Source: Azonexus sp. (GTDB taxonomy: Bacteria > Pseudomonadota > Gammaproteobacteria > Burkholderiales > Rhodocyclaceae). From it: a stretch of 11,994 nucleotides of DNA. The notes beneath the pieces were generated by a model. That model had not been told where the DNA came from, did not search any database, and was given only the letters and a program-made list of their open reading frames with translations. The stretch is taken from assembly GCA_031285115.1 (NCBI GenBank), contig JAITWU010000187.1:1-11994 (forward strand). The letters are read 5' to 3'. Positions 1 through 7,312 of the stretch are shown here, in pieces. The position numbers were made by a program, and so were the translations under genes. How positions within the stretch are numbered: position 1 is the stretch's first letter; each line of letters begins with the position of its first letter.

Positions 1-171
1 GAGATGGTTGTGAAGGCGGCGCGCGCCGGTTTCGAGGTCTTGGCCGCCATTTCCGCCCCGACTTCGCTGGCGATAGAAATGGCCGAACGCTCCGGCATCA
101 CCCTGTGCGGCTTTGTCCGGCGCGGGCAGGCCGAGGTCTACACCCATCCGCAGCGCATCGTCGCCGCCTAG
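1..171 (+). CDS. fdhD: Formate dehydrogenase accessory sulfurtransferase FdhD, C-terminal fragment
   Basis: Only the last 56 residues are present and the gene enters from the left edge in frame 1. FdhD carries sulfur from the cysteine desulfurase IscS to the bis-MGD cofactor of formate dehydrogenases, which is needed for their activity, and acts in the cytoplasm. The fragment reads through [15 protein letters not shown] and GFVRRGQ and ends in [10 protein letters not shown]. This matches the conserved FdhD C terminus (S-A-x-T-x-L-A-x-E-x-A-E-R and Y-T-H-P-x-R). The catalytic cysteine region lies upstream of the window and cannot be checked. It suggests a formate dehydrogenase locus to the left. 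The stop TAG is followed by 114 bp before the cofE start used here, so co-transcription with cofE is possible but not shown. Confidence 0.9.
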   Translation, partial: EMVVKAARAGFEVLAAISAPTSLAIEMAERSGITLCGFVRRGQAEVYTHPQRIVAA

Positions 172-183
172 TTTTCATTCGAT

Positions 184-196
184 GCCAACCGTTGGC
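184..196. promoter_or_regulatory. 13-bp perfect palindrome between fdhD and cofE, possible operator
   Basis: GCCAAC-C-GTTGGC has two perfect 6-bp arms around one central base, 13 bp after the fdhD stop. It is followed by a good ribosome-binding-like GGAAGG (211-216) placed before an ATG at 225 that is not in the cofE frame. No T-run follows, so it is not an intrinsic terminator. A role as a binding site for a regulator of the cof genes is inference. A palindrome this short can occur by chance in GC-rich DNA. Confidence 0.2.
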
Positions 197-285
197 CGTC
201 GGGCCGTATCGGAAGGTAACATTGATGGTCGCCATAACAGAAAGCAAAAGCCGTGAGCACCCGGTCAGAACGATCCACCATCCCC

Positions 286-1041
286 ATGCCCCATCTCCAG
301 TTGCTGGCCCCTGTCGGCTTTCCGCTGGTAGCCCCCGGCGAACCGCTGCTGCCCCTGATTACGCAAACCTTGCGGGCCAACGGCCTGAATCTTGAGGACA
401 ACGACATTCTGGTAGTTACCCAAAAAATCGTCTCCAAGTCGGAAAACCGCTATGTCCGCCTCGATACTGTCCAAGCCTCGGCCCGGGCCAGAGAACTCGC
501 CGCCATCTGCGGCAAGGACGAGCGTGTGGTCGAGATGGTGTTGCGCGAATCCGACCGTGTCATCCGTTGCGCCAAAGATGTTCTGATCGTCCGCCATCGC
601 CTTGGTTTCGTCTGCGCCAACGCCGGTATCGACCGCTCGAACATTGACGCGGGCGACGAGCAGATCCTGTTGCTGCCGGAAAATCCTGATCTCAGCGCCG
701 CCACGCTCCAGCGGCAGATTGGCGTCGAATGCGGCGTTGCCATCGGCGTCCTGATCGTCGACAGCTTCGGTCGCCCCTGGCGGCTCGGCACCTGCGGCGT
801 CTGCCTCGGCTCTGCCGGTATCGTCGCCCTCAACGACTATCGCGGCAAACCCGATCTCGAAGGCCGCAAGATGGAAATCACCCAGGTCGCCCAGGCCGAT
901 GAAATCGCGGCGGCGGCTTCCATTCTCATGGGGCCGTCCGATCAATCCCTGCCGATCATTGTCATGCGCGGCCTCGACTTTGCCGGGCCGGGCTGCGCCG
1001 CCGACTTGCTGCGCCCGCCGGAACAGGACTTGTTCCTGTGA
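286..1041 (+). CDS. cofE: Coenzyme F420-0:L-glutamate ligase CofE
   Basis: CofE adds L-glutamate to F420-0 (first by alpha linkage, then gamma) using GTP and divalent metal. It makes the tail of F420, a cytoplasmic hydride carrier. From ATG 286 the protein has 251 residues, the usual length of a stand-alone CofE. Visible family motifs are VVTQKIVSKSE (residues 43-53), CANAGIDRSN (110-119) and DSFGRPWRLG (159-168, nucleotide/metal site). An in-frame GTG at 253 would add 11 residues. Neither start has a clear ribosome-binding site, and in-frame stops at 223-225 and 235-237 rule out anything earlier. I chose the ATG because the extra residues look unlike the family. No C-terminal nitroreductase (FbiB) domain is fused, unlike the actinobacterial enzyme. 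The end overlaps cofD by 4 bp. Confidence 0.93.
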   Translation: MPHLQLLAPVGFPLVAPGEPLLPLITQTLRANGLNLEDNDILVVTQKIVSKSENRYVRLDTVQASARARELAAICGKDERVVEMVLRESDRVIRCAKDVLIVRHRLGFVCANAGIDRSNIDAGDEQILLLPENPDLSAATLQRQIGVECGVAIGVLIVDSFGRPWRLGTCGVCLGSAGIVALNDYRGKPDLEGRKMEITQVAQADEIAAAASILMGPSDQSLPIIVMRGLDFAGPGCAADLLRPPEQDLFL

Positions 1042-2009
1042 CTGCCGCCAGGCATTACCTCGCCCTCTGCGGCGGCGTCGGCGGCGCCAAGCTGGCGCTC
1101 GGCCTGAGCCATGTGCTGCCGCCCGACCAATTGACCATCGTCGTCAATAATGGTGATGACTTTGACTATCTTGGCCTCACCATCTGCCCCGACCTCGACA
1201 CCGTGACCTATACCCTGGCCGGTCTCGCCCACCCGCAGCAGGGCTGGGGGCGCGATGAAGAAAGCTGGGCGGCGCAGGCCGTGCAGCAGGCACTTGGCGT
1301 CGAGCCGTGGTTCCAGCTTGGCGACAAGGATCTCGGCCTGCATCTGGCGCGCCGCGCCATGCTGGACGCAGGCCAACCCCTGAGCGCCGTTACGGCCAGC
1401 ATCACGCGCGGCTTCGGCATCGCGCACGCCGTTTCACCGATGACCGACGACACCGTCCGCACGCTGGTCGATACCGACGCCGGTCTCTTGCCGTTTCAGG
1501 ATTATTTCGTCCGCCAGCGTTGCGCCCCCGTCGTCCGCCGACTTTGTTACCCCGGCGCTGACAGCGCCCGGCCCGCGCCTTCTTTCCTCGCGGCCCTGAA
1601 TGATCCGCAACTGGCTGGCGTCATCATCTGTCCCTCGAACCCCTATCTCAGCATCGACCCCGTTCTCGCCCTGCCCGGCGTCCGCCCTGCCCTGCGTCAG
1701 CTCGCAGCGCCGGTCATTGCCGTCGCCCCGATCGTCAGCGGCAGCGCCATCAAAGGGCCGACGGCAAAAATCATGCGCGAACTGGGGCTTGATCCCTCGG
1801 CCTTGGCCGTCGCCCGCCATTACGGCGACCTGCTCGACGGCTATATCATCGACGCGGGCGACATGTCCGCCGCCCGCCAATCCGGCGCGACACTGCCGCT
1901 ACACGCCTGCGACATCATCATGAAAACCCTCGACGACAAAATCCGTCTGGCCCGCCACTGCCTCGATTTCGCCAACGAACTGGCGCATCGGCCAAGGGCC
2001 GGAGGTTAA
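1038..2009 (+). CDS. cofD: 2-phospho-L-lactate transferase CofD (FbiA)
   Basis: CofD moves the phospholactyl (or equivalent) moiety from its guanosine-activated form to FO, giving F420-0 and GMP. The 323-residue length is typical. Motifs seen are GGVGGAKLA near the N terminus (12-20), NNGDDF (37-42), TYTLAG (57-62), GWGRDEES (69-76), PMTDD (133-137), CPSNPYLSID (197-206) and the APIVSGSAIKGPTA stretch (about 229-242). All are characteristic of the CofD/YvcK fold. The CofD-specific N-terminal and GWG motifs argue against YvcK. The start is GTG 1038 inside the cofE stop (GTGA overlap), with AGGA at 1025-1028 as a plausible ribosome-binding site, so it is probably translationally coupled to cofE. 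Confidence 0.95.
   Translation: MTAARHYLALCGGVGGAKLALGLSHVLPPDQLTIVVNNGDDFDYLGLTICPDLDTVTYTLAGLAHPQQGWGRDEESWAAQAVQQALGVEPWFQLGDKDLGLHLARRAMLDAGQPLSAVTASITRGFGIAHAVSPMTDDTVRTLVDTDAGLLPFQDYFVRQRCAPVVRRLCYPGADSARPAPSFLAALNDPQLAGVIICPSNPYLSIDPVLALPGVRPALRQLAAPVIAVAPIVSGSAIKGPTAKIMRELGLDPSALAVARHYGDLLDGYIIDAGDMSAARQSGATLPLHACDIIMKTLDDKIRLARHCLDFANELAHRPRAGG
2001..2005 (+). promoter_or_regulatory. Ribosome-binding site that fixes the GTG start of cofC
   Basis: GGAGG lies just before the cofD stop codon and 8 bases upstream of GTG 2014. It is the strongest Shine-Dalgarno match in the cof cluster and supports a non-ATG start for cofC. The next bases give the conserved N terminus (ALVPLKN). Confidence 0.7.
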
Positions 2010-2013
2010 TCCG

Positions 2014-2748
2014 GTGCGCCGCCTCTATGCTCTGGTGCCGCTGAAAAACCTGTCCTGCGCCAAAACGCGGCTCGCCAACGCCCTCGCCGACGCTGACCGG
2101 AGCGCCCTGGTCATGGCGATGGCGCATGATGTCACGGTCGCGCTGGCGCAATCGCGCTTGATCGAGCGCGTCGTCCTCGTCAGCGATATTGCCGACTTGC
2201 CTGATCTGATCGGCGTTCCCGGCGTCACCCGCTATATTCCCGCCAGCGCCTGCGGCCTCAATGAAGATTTGAGCGAGGCCGCCGTCTGGGCTGGCGACCA
2301 GGGCGCGACCGATGTCCTCATCGCCCACGCCGACCTGCCTTTGCTCACCCCGGCGCTGATCGACCGTTTCGCCCAAGCCACCCGCCCCGGAGAATTGCGC
2401 ATTGCCCCTTGCAAGCACGATTCCGGCACCAATCTGCTGCTCGCCCCGCTGCCGCTGCCGCTGGTCTATGGCGCGGGCAGTCTGGCGCGTTTTCAGTCGC
2501 TGGCTGCGGCGGCGGGACTCTCCTGCGATCTTTGGCGCAACCCGATGCTGGCGATGGACATCGACGAACTGGCCGACTACGAGGCGCTGCAATTTCTGTG
2601 TCAACACGGCAGTTTCAGGAACAGCGCCACCGCCGCGCTGCTGCGCCGCCAGATGGGCCAGATGGGCCGGAGCTTGCGCACCGAGATTCAACCCCAACTG
2701 CGCTATGGGTCAAGTTTTCACAAAAAAATCGCTCTATTCTCGACTTGA
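2014..2748 (+). CDS. cofC: 2-phospho-L-lactate (or 3-phosphoglycerate/PEP) guanylyltransferase CofC
   Basis: CofC activates a three-carbon phospho-acid with GTP to give the guanosine diphospho compound used by CofD. The protein has 244 residues with a MobA-like nucleotidyltransferase fold. Seen in order: VPLKNLSCAKTRLA (8-21, nucleotide binding), GLNEDL (81-86), AHADLPLL (104-111, metal-binding Asp), DSGTNLLL (136-143), GSLARF (155-160) and MDIDELAD (181-188). The substrate differs between organisms (2-phospholactate, PEP or 3-phosphoglycerate) and cannot be decided here by eye. The last 20 or so residues (HKKIALFST end) come from AT-richer DNA and look like an extension beyond the family core. 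The start GTG lies 4 bp after the cofD stop. Confidence 0.92.
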   Translation: MRRLYALVPLKNLSCAKTRLANALADADRSALVMAMAHDVTVALAQSRLIERVVLVSDIADLPDLIGVPGVTRYIPASACGLNEDLSEAAVWAGDQGATDVLIAHADLPLLTPALIDRFAQATRPGELRIAPCKHDSGTNLLLAPLPLPLVYGAGSLARFQSLAAAAGLSCDLWRNPMLAMDIDELADYEALQFLCQHGSFRNSATAALLRRQMGQMGRSLRTEIQPQLRYGSSFHKKIALFST

Positions 2749-2761
2749 CACAGGATTTTCA
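2745..2761 (+). promoter_or_regulatory. Weak promoter-like sequence ahead of the Mo hydroxylase operon
   Basis: The end of cofC and the following gap (about 2705-2770) are clearly AT-richer than the surroundings. At 2745-2750 there is a perfect TTGACA (sigma70 -35), but no good -10 at 16-18 bp. The same bases read TTGACAC-N5-TTTCA, close to the sigma54 -24/-12 element. One base differs in each of the invariant GG and GC pairs, which weakens that reading. The position would put a start site just before the ribosome-binding site GAGGA at 2781-2785. Function is inference. Confidence 0.2.
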
Positions 2762-2791
2762 TGTTCGCTGTTCAGTGCCTGAGGATTTGCC

Positions 2792-3688
2792 ATGTATCCA
2801 GCGCCATTCCGGTATCACCGGCCCGCTTCCCTGAAAGAAGCCATACTGATGCTGTCCGCCCTGGGCGAAACCGCCAAACCCCTGGCGGGCGGCCAGACGC
2901 TCATTCCCGTTTTGAAACTGCGCCTGGACGAACCGACGGATATCGTTGATATCGGTCGCCTCCCTGATTTGCGCTTCGCCAGAAAAGAAAACGACTGGAT
3001 TCAGATCGGCGCCCTGTCGTCGCACGGCTGGATCGCCAAATCCGACATCGCCAGCGCGATTCCCATCGTCCGGGACTGCGCTGGCGGCATCGCCGACGCC
3101 CAGGTGCGCAGCCTCGGCACCATCGGCGGCTCGGTCAGCGCCGCCCACCCCAATTGCGACTGGCCAGCCCTGCTCCATGTCCTCGATGCCGAAGTCGTCT
3201 GCTCCGGCCCCAATGGCGACCGCCAGGTTCCCGTCGATCAATTCATCAGCGACGCCTACACAACGACGCTGGCAACGGATGAACTGGTCACGTCGCTGCG
3301 CTTCAAGGCGCCCGCCGCTGGCAGCGGCGGCGCTTATATCACCTACAAGAAGGCGGCGGCGGCCTTTCCCGTCTGCTCGGTTGGCATCCAGTTGACGCTC
3401 GGCGCGGGCAACCTGTGCCAGGATCTCCGCATCATCATGGGCGGCGCCGGGCCGACGCCGCGCCGCGCGCTTGAGGCCGAGCGCGAACTGCGCGGTCGGG
3501 AAATCAACCCGCAACTCTGGGCGCGCGCCGCCGACGCCGCCATCGCCGTCGCCGAACCGGACAGCGACACGCGCGGCGACACCGCCTACAAACGCCAGTT
3601 GCTGCGCGGCCTGATTCTGAAAGTTGCCGATGTCGCCATGCTGCGTTGCGCCAATACCAAGATCGAGGGGAGTCATATTTATGCCTAA
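2792..3688 (+). CDS. Mo hydroxylase FAD-binding medium subunit (CoxM-like)
   Basis: This is the FAD subunit of a molybdenum hydroxylase. It takes electrons from the [2Fe-2S] subunit and passes them to an acceptor. The 298 residues match the CoxM/CutM family. The N terminus MYPAPFRYHRPASL is the usual CoxM opening. FAD motifs are AGGQTLIP (32-39) and RSLGTIGGSVSAAHPNCDWP (106-125). The second half is the CO_deh_flav C-terminal domain. The start ATG has GAGGA at 2781-2785, 6 bases upstream. It follows cofC by 43 bp and overlaps the next gene by 8 bp, so it is the first gene of a structural FAD-FeS-Mo set. This M-S-L gene order is typical of cox loci. The substrate cannot be read from this subunit. 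Confidence 0.93.
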   Translation: MYPAPFRYHRPASLKEAILMLSALGETAKPLAGGQTLIPVLKLRLDEPTDIVDIGRLPDLRFARKENDWIQIGALSSHGWIAKSDIASAIPIVRDCAGGIADAQVRSLGTIGGSVSAAHPNCDWPALLHVLDAEVVCSGPNGDRQVPVDQFISDAYTTTLATDELVTSLRFKAPAAGSGGAYITYKKAAAAFPVCSVGIQLTLGAGNLCQDLRIIMGGAGPTPRRALEAERELRGREINPQLWARAADAAIAVAEPDSDTRGDTAYKRQLLRGLILKVADVAMLRCANTKIEGSHIYA

Positions 3689-4172
3689 TGCCGCCCAGTT
3701 GGTGACCATCGAAGTCACCGTCAATGGTGAAAAATACCGTCGCCAGGTCGAACCGCGCATGTTGCTGGTCGAATTCATCCGTGAGGAACTCGATCTCACC
3801 GGCACCCATATCGGCTGCGATACCAGCTACTGCGGCGCCTGCACCGTGCAGCTCAACGGTTCGCCGGTCAAATCCTGCACCCTGCTGGCCGTTCAGGCCG
3901 ACGGTGGCGAGATTCTCACCGTCGAAGGACTGGAGAAGGACGGACAACTGCATCCCCTGCAAAAATCCTTCTCGGAACATCATGGCTTGCAATGCGGCTA
4001 CTGCACGCCGGGTATGCTCATGTCGGCGCACGCGCTGCTTGAACAGAATCCCCAGGCCGACCGCAAGGCCATCCGCAAGGCGCTGGCTGGCAACGTCTGC
4101 CGCTGCACGGGCTATCAGAACATCCTGAAAGCCGTCGAAGCGGTCGTCAACGAAACAAAGGGAGGCCAATAA
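3681..4172 (+). CDS. Mo hydroxylase 2x[2Fe-2S] small subunit (CoxS-like)
   Basis: This small subunit carries electrons from the Mo site to FAD. From ATG 3681 it has 163 residues. An in-frame upstream start would put extra sequence inside the FAD gene, and GAGGGGA (3665-3671) supports 3681. The N-terminal plant-type ferredoxin domain has Cys46-x4-Cys51-x2-Cys54 and Cys66. The C-terminal four-helix domain has Cys105-x2-Cys108 (CGYCTPGM) and Cys140-x-Cys142 (CRCTGYQNI). All eight cluster ligands are present. It overlaps the FAD gene by 8 bp, and its stop shares one base with the ATG of the large subunit (TAATG), so the three subunits should be made in step. Confidence 0.95.
   Translation: MPNAAQLVTIEVTVNGEKYRRQVEPRMLLVEFIREELDLTGTHIGCDTSYCGACTVQLNGSPVKSCTLLAVQADGGEILTVEGLEKDGQLHPLQKSFSEHHGLQCGYCTPGMLMSAHALLEQNPQADRKAIRKALAGNVCRCTGYQNILKAVEAVVNETKGGQ
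4161..4165 (+). promoter_or_regulatory. Ribosome-binding site for the CoxG-CoxL fusion
   Basis: GGAGG sits 6 bases before ATG 4172. It shows that translation starts at the CoxG domain. I see no stop codon and no convincing second ribosome-binding site with a start near the domain junction (about 4610-4910), which supports a single fused polypeptide. Confidence 0.7.
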
Positions 4173-7100
4173 TGGAAATGAAATTTTCCGGCGAATTTGC
4201 GGTTTCACCGCCTCCGGCAGAAGTATTCGATCTGCTCTCCGATCCGCAGAAATTCGCGCCGTTGCTGCCGACCTTTTCCAGCCTCGAAATGATCGACGCC
4301 AACACCGCCCAGGTCAAAGTCTCGGTCGGCATCGGCAAGATTCGCGGCACCGCCACCACCCAGCTTACGCTGACCAAAAAAGTGGCGCCCAGCCACGCCG
4401 CCTATGTCGGCACCGGCAAGGTCATGGGCGGCGTCTACAGCATGATTTCGTCCTACGATCTGGAACCCCGGGGCAGCGGCACCCTGGTCAAATGGCAGGG
4501 CGAGGTGCAACTGGTCGGCAAGATACTTTCCCTGGCTGGCGGCGGTATGCGCGGCTATGCCGAGCAGGAGATCAACGCCGTCATCAACAGCCTGCGCCAG
4601 GCCATGTCGCCGGAATATCAGCAGGAGCTTGCGGCGCGCAAAAAAGCGCAGGCCGAGCAGAAATCCGGCTGGTTCTCCGGCCTCATGCGCAAATTGCACA
4701 AATCGGAAGGCAGCGCCGCCGCGCCCGCCGTCGACGAGGAAGCCGCCAACGCAGCCTACACCGCCGCACTCACCGCTGGCTGGAGCGGCGGCGACCTGAC
4801 CCCCGAGGACATCACCCCGGTGCTGACGCCGCTCCGTTCCCTGGCCCGGGTCAACGATTTCCCGGACATCGTCAAGCGCCAGGCCAGCGACAAATGGGTG
4901 CACGCCCCCCTGTCACGCAAGGAAGACAGCCGTCTGGTGCGGGGCCAAGGGCTGTTCGTCGATGATTACAAGGTCGATGGCATGGTGCATATGGCTCTGG
5001 TGCGCTCGCCCTACGCCCACGCCCGCATCGTCCGCATCGACACCAGCAAGGCCGAGAGCCTGCCCGGCGTGCTCTGCACCCTCACCGGCAGCGAGATCGC
5101 CAAGGTATGCAATCCCTTCATGCAGATCGGTCCGGGCGAAGCGCAGAATATCCGCGATTTCCCCCTGGCCGTGGAAAAAGCCATCCACCAGGGCGAACCC
5201 GTAGTCGCCGTGGTCGCCGAGAATCCGCGCCTCGCCACCGATGCCGCGCAACTGGTGGAAGTCGAATACGAGGCGCTGCCGGTCGCCGTCGACTGGCAAT
5301 CGGCGCTCGAAGACAAATGCGTTCTCCATCCGGGCATGGGCACCAATCACCATTGGCATGGCGTCTTTGAATTCGGCGAGGTGGACAAGGCTTTTGCCGA
5401 GGCCGCCCATGTCGTCAAGATCGGCCAGATGGATTTCCACCGCTTTGCCAGCACGCCGCTCGAAACCAATGCCGTGGTCGCCACCTGGCAGCCTTTCGGC
5501 GGCGTTGATTTCTTCTGCAACAACTCCTTCCCGGCCATCGCCGTGCAGATGATCGCGCCAGCGCTCGGCCTCTCCATCGACCAGATCCGCTGCAAGACCC
5601 ATGACATCGGCGGCAGCTTCGGCAACAAGATCGGCACTTATCCCTACATGACGCTCGCCGCCATGGCCTCGAAGAAACTCGGTGGCCGACCGGTGAAGTG
5701 GATCGAAACCCGCAACGAAAACATGCTGGCCGGCGGTCATGGCAGCGAACGGGTTTATCTCGATACCGAAGTGGCCCTCGACAAGGACGGTCTCATCACC
5801 GCCGTGCGCTCGCGCCATATCGACGATTGCGGCGCTTATCCGCGTTACGAGCCGCTCGGCTGCGTCATCTGGTCGCAGGTGTTGCCAGCGGTCTACAAGA
5901 CGCGCAACTTCAGGATTGATTTCAACCAGGTCGTCACCAACAAGGGGCCAGCCGCGCCCAACCGCGGTTATTCGCGCTTGCAGCAATTGTGGTTCATGGA
6001 GCGCATCATCGACATCTGCGCCCACGAACTGAACATTCCCGGCGACGAAATGCGCCTGCGCAACTACATCCGCGAGTTCCCCTACACGACGCCCAACGGC
6101 TGCGTGTACGACTCCGGCAATTACCCCCTGATGCTGGAAAAAGCCAAGGCCCTGATCGACTGGGACGGCTGGAAGAAAAAGCAGGCGGCGGCGCGCGCCG
6201 AAGGCCGCTGGCTCGGCATCGGCATCGGCACGACGCTCGATTCCGGCACCAACAATTTCGGCCAGGCGCGCATCGTCAATCCCTATCTGCCGTTCTCCGG
6301 CAACTCGGAAGTCGCCACCATCAAGCTCGACCTCGATGGCGGCGTGGTCGTCATGCTCGGCTCGACGCCCTCCGGCCAGGGGCATGAGACAACCACGGCC
6401 CAGGTGGTGGCCGACGAACTCGGCATCCGCCCGGACATGATCGAGGTGCGCACCGGTTTCGACACCACTTTCAACAGCCACGGCGGCCATTCCGGCTCCT
6501 ACGCCAGCCAGTTCGCGGTCACCGGCCTGTCGGCGGTGCACGGCGCCTGCCAGAAGCTGAAGAAGGAACTGAAGATGCTCGCCGCCTTCGCCCTGGAGGC
6601 CAGCGAGGACGATCTGGAATTCGGCATCGGCCAGCAGGGGCCGGAACTGCGCGTCAAGGGCACCGACCGCAGCATCAATTACTGGGCGCTGTCGGCCATG
6701 GTCAACATCAATACCGCCGGCCAGCCGCCGGAACTGGCTGATGTGACCCTCAACATCCGCCACGTCTATCGCCCGCCCTTCCAGATTCCCGATGTCGAAA
6801 AGAAGATGGGCAACCTGACCCTGACCTACGCCGCCCAGTTGCACATCGCCGTCGTCGAGGTCGACCGCCAGACCTACGTGCCGAAAATCCTCGCCTACTC
6901 GGCGGTGGACGATTGCGGCAACGTCATCAACCCGAAGATCGTTGCCGGCCAGGTGCATGGCGCGACCATCCACGGCATTGGCGCGGCGCTCATGGAAAGC
7001 TTCATCTACGACAAGGAAGGCAATCTGCTGACCGCCTCGTTTACCGACTACACGCCAATCACGATCATGAACACGCCCGACCTGGCTTTCGGCGAAATAG

Positions 7101-7312
7101 AAACGCCCTCGCCGTTCAGCTACAACGGCGCCAAAGGCATGGGCGAAGGCGGCGGCGCGCCGCTGCACACCATGTCGGCGGCGATTCAGGATGCCCTGTT
7201 CGCGCAGAACGTCATCATCCGCAACTCGTTCAATTCGCCCGGCGATCTTTACGAAACCGTCAAGCGGGCAGATCGGCAGACAGCAGTCAAGGTAGAATCC
7301 CGCGCCAGTTGA
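4172..7312 (+). CDS. CoxG (SRPBCC) domain fused to Mo hydroxylase catalytic large subunit (CoxL-like)
   Basis: The protein has 1046 residues, about 240 longer than a normal CoxL (about 800). Residues 1-147 are a CoxG-type SRPBCC domain: MKFSGEFAV opening, F-x-LLSDPQKFAPLLP, KVSVGIGKIRGTATTQL, then a C-terminal helix. A linker (148-240) contains WFSGLMRKLHK and alanine/acid-rich stretches. From about 246 the Mo hydroxylase begins (RLVRGQGLFVDDY, then RSPYAHARI). Cofactor and active-site motifs are GGSFGNK (480-486), PNRGYSR (596-602), SGQGHE (734-739) and KGMGEGGG with the catalytic-type Glu992. The loop 596-602 is where CO dehydrogenase has AYRCSFR; the copper-ligand Cys is replaced by Gly599. 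It is therefore a Mo hydroxylase of unknown substrate, not a classical CO dehydrogenase. It would form the catalytic part of a complex with the two preceding gene products. Confidence 0.92.
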   Translation: MEMKFSGEFAVSPPPAEVFDLLSDPQKFAPLLPTFSSLEMIDANTAQVKVSVGIGKIRGTATTQLTLTKKVAPSHAAYVGTGKVMGGVYSMISSYDLEPRGSGTLVKWQGEVQLVGKILSLAGGGMRGYAEQEINAVINSLRQAMSPEYQQELAARKKAQAEQKSGWFSGLMRKLHKSEGSAAAPAVDEEAANAAYTAALTAGWSGGDLTPEDITPVLTPLRSLARVNDFPDIVKRQASDKWVHAPLSRKEDSRLVRGQGLFVDDYKVDGMVHMALVRSPYAHARIVRIDTSKAESLPGVLCTLTGSEIAKVCNPFMQIGPGEAQNIRDFPLAVEKAIHQGEPVVAVVAENPRLATDAAQLVEVEYEALPVAVDWQSALEDKCVLHPGMGTNHHWHGVFEFGEVDKAFAEAAHVVKIGQMDFHRFASTPLETNAVVATWQPFGGVDFFCNNSFPAIAVQMIAPALGLSIDQIRCKTHDIGGSFGNKIGTYPYMTLAAMASKKLGGRPVKWIETRNENMLAGGHGSERVYLDTEVALDKDGLITAVRSRHIDDCGAYPRYEPLGCVIWSQVLPAVYKTRNFRIDFNQVVTNKGPAAPNRGYSRLQQLWFMERIIDICAHELNIPGDEMRLRNYIREFPYTTPNGCVYDSGNYPLMLEKAKALIDWDGWKKKQAAARAEGRWLGIGIGTTLDSGTNNFGQARIVNPYLPFSGNSEVATIKLDLDGGVVVMLGSTPSGQGHETTTAQVVADELGIRPDMIEVRTGFDTTFNSHGGHSGSYASQFAVTGLSAVHGACQKLKKELKMLAAFALEASEDDLEFGIGQQGPELRVKGTDRSINYWALSAMVNINTAGQPPELADVTLNIRHVYRPPFQIPDVEKKMGNLTLTYAAQLHIAVVEVDRQTYVPKILAYSAVDDCGNVINPKIVAGQVHGATIHGIGAALMESFIYDKEGNLLTASFTDYTPITIMNTPDLAFGEIETPSPFSYNGAKGMGEGGGAPLHTMSAAIQDALFAQNVIIRNSFNSPGDLYETVKRADRQTAVKVESRAS

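Noticed and set aside
225..395. ATG with a good Shine-Dalgarno (GGAAGG) in a frame other than cofE
   Set aside because: The frame runs into cofE out of phase and gives a proline/arginine-rich sequence without family features. It may be chance, and it is too long and overlapping to look like a leader peptide.
2792..7312. Classical aerobic CO dehydrogenase (coxMSL)
   Set aside because: The gene order fits, but the large subunit lacks the AYRCSFR loop and its copper-binding cysteine.
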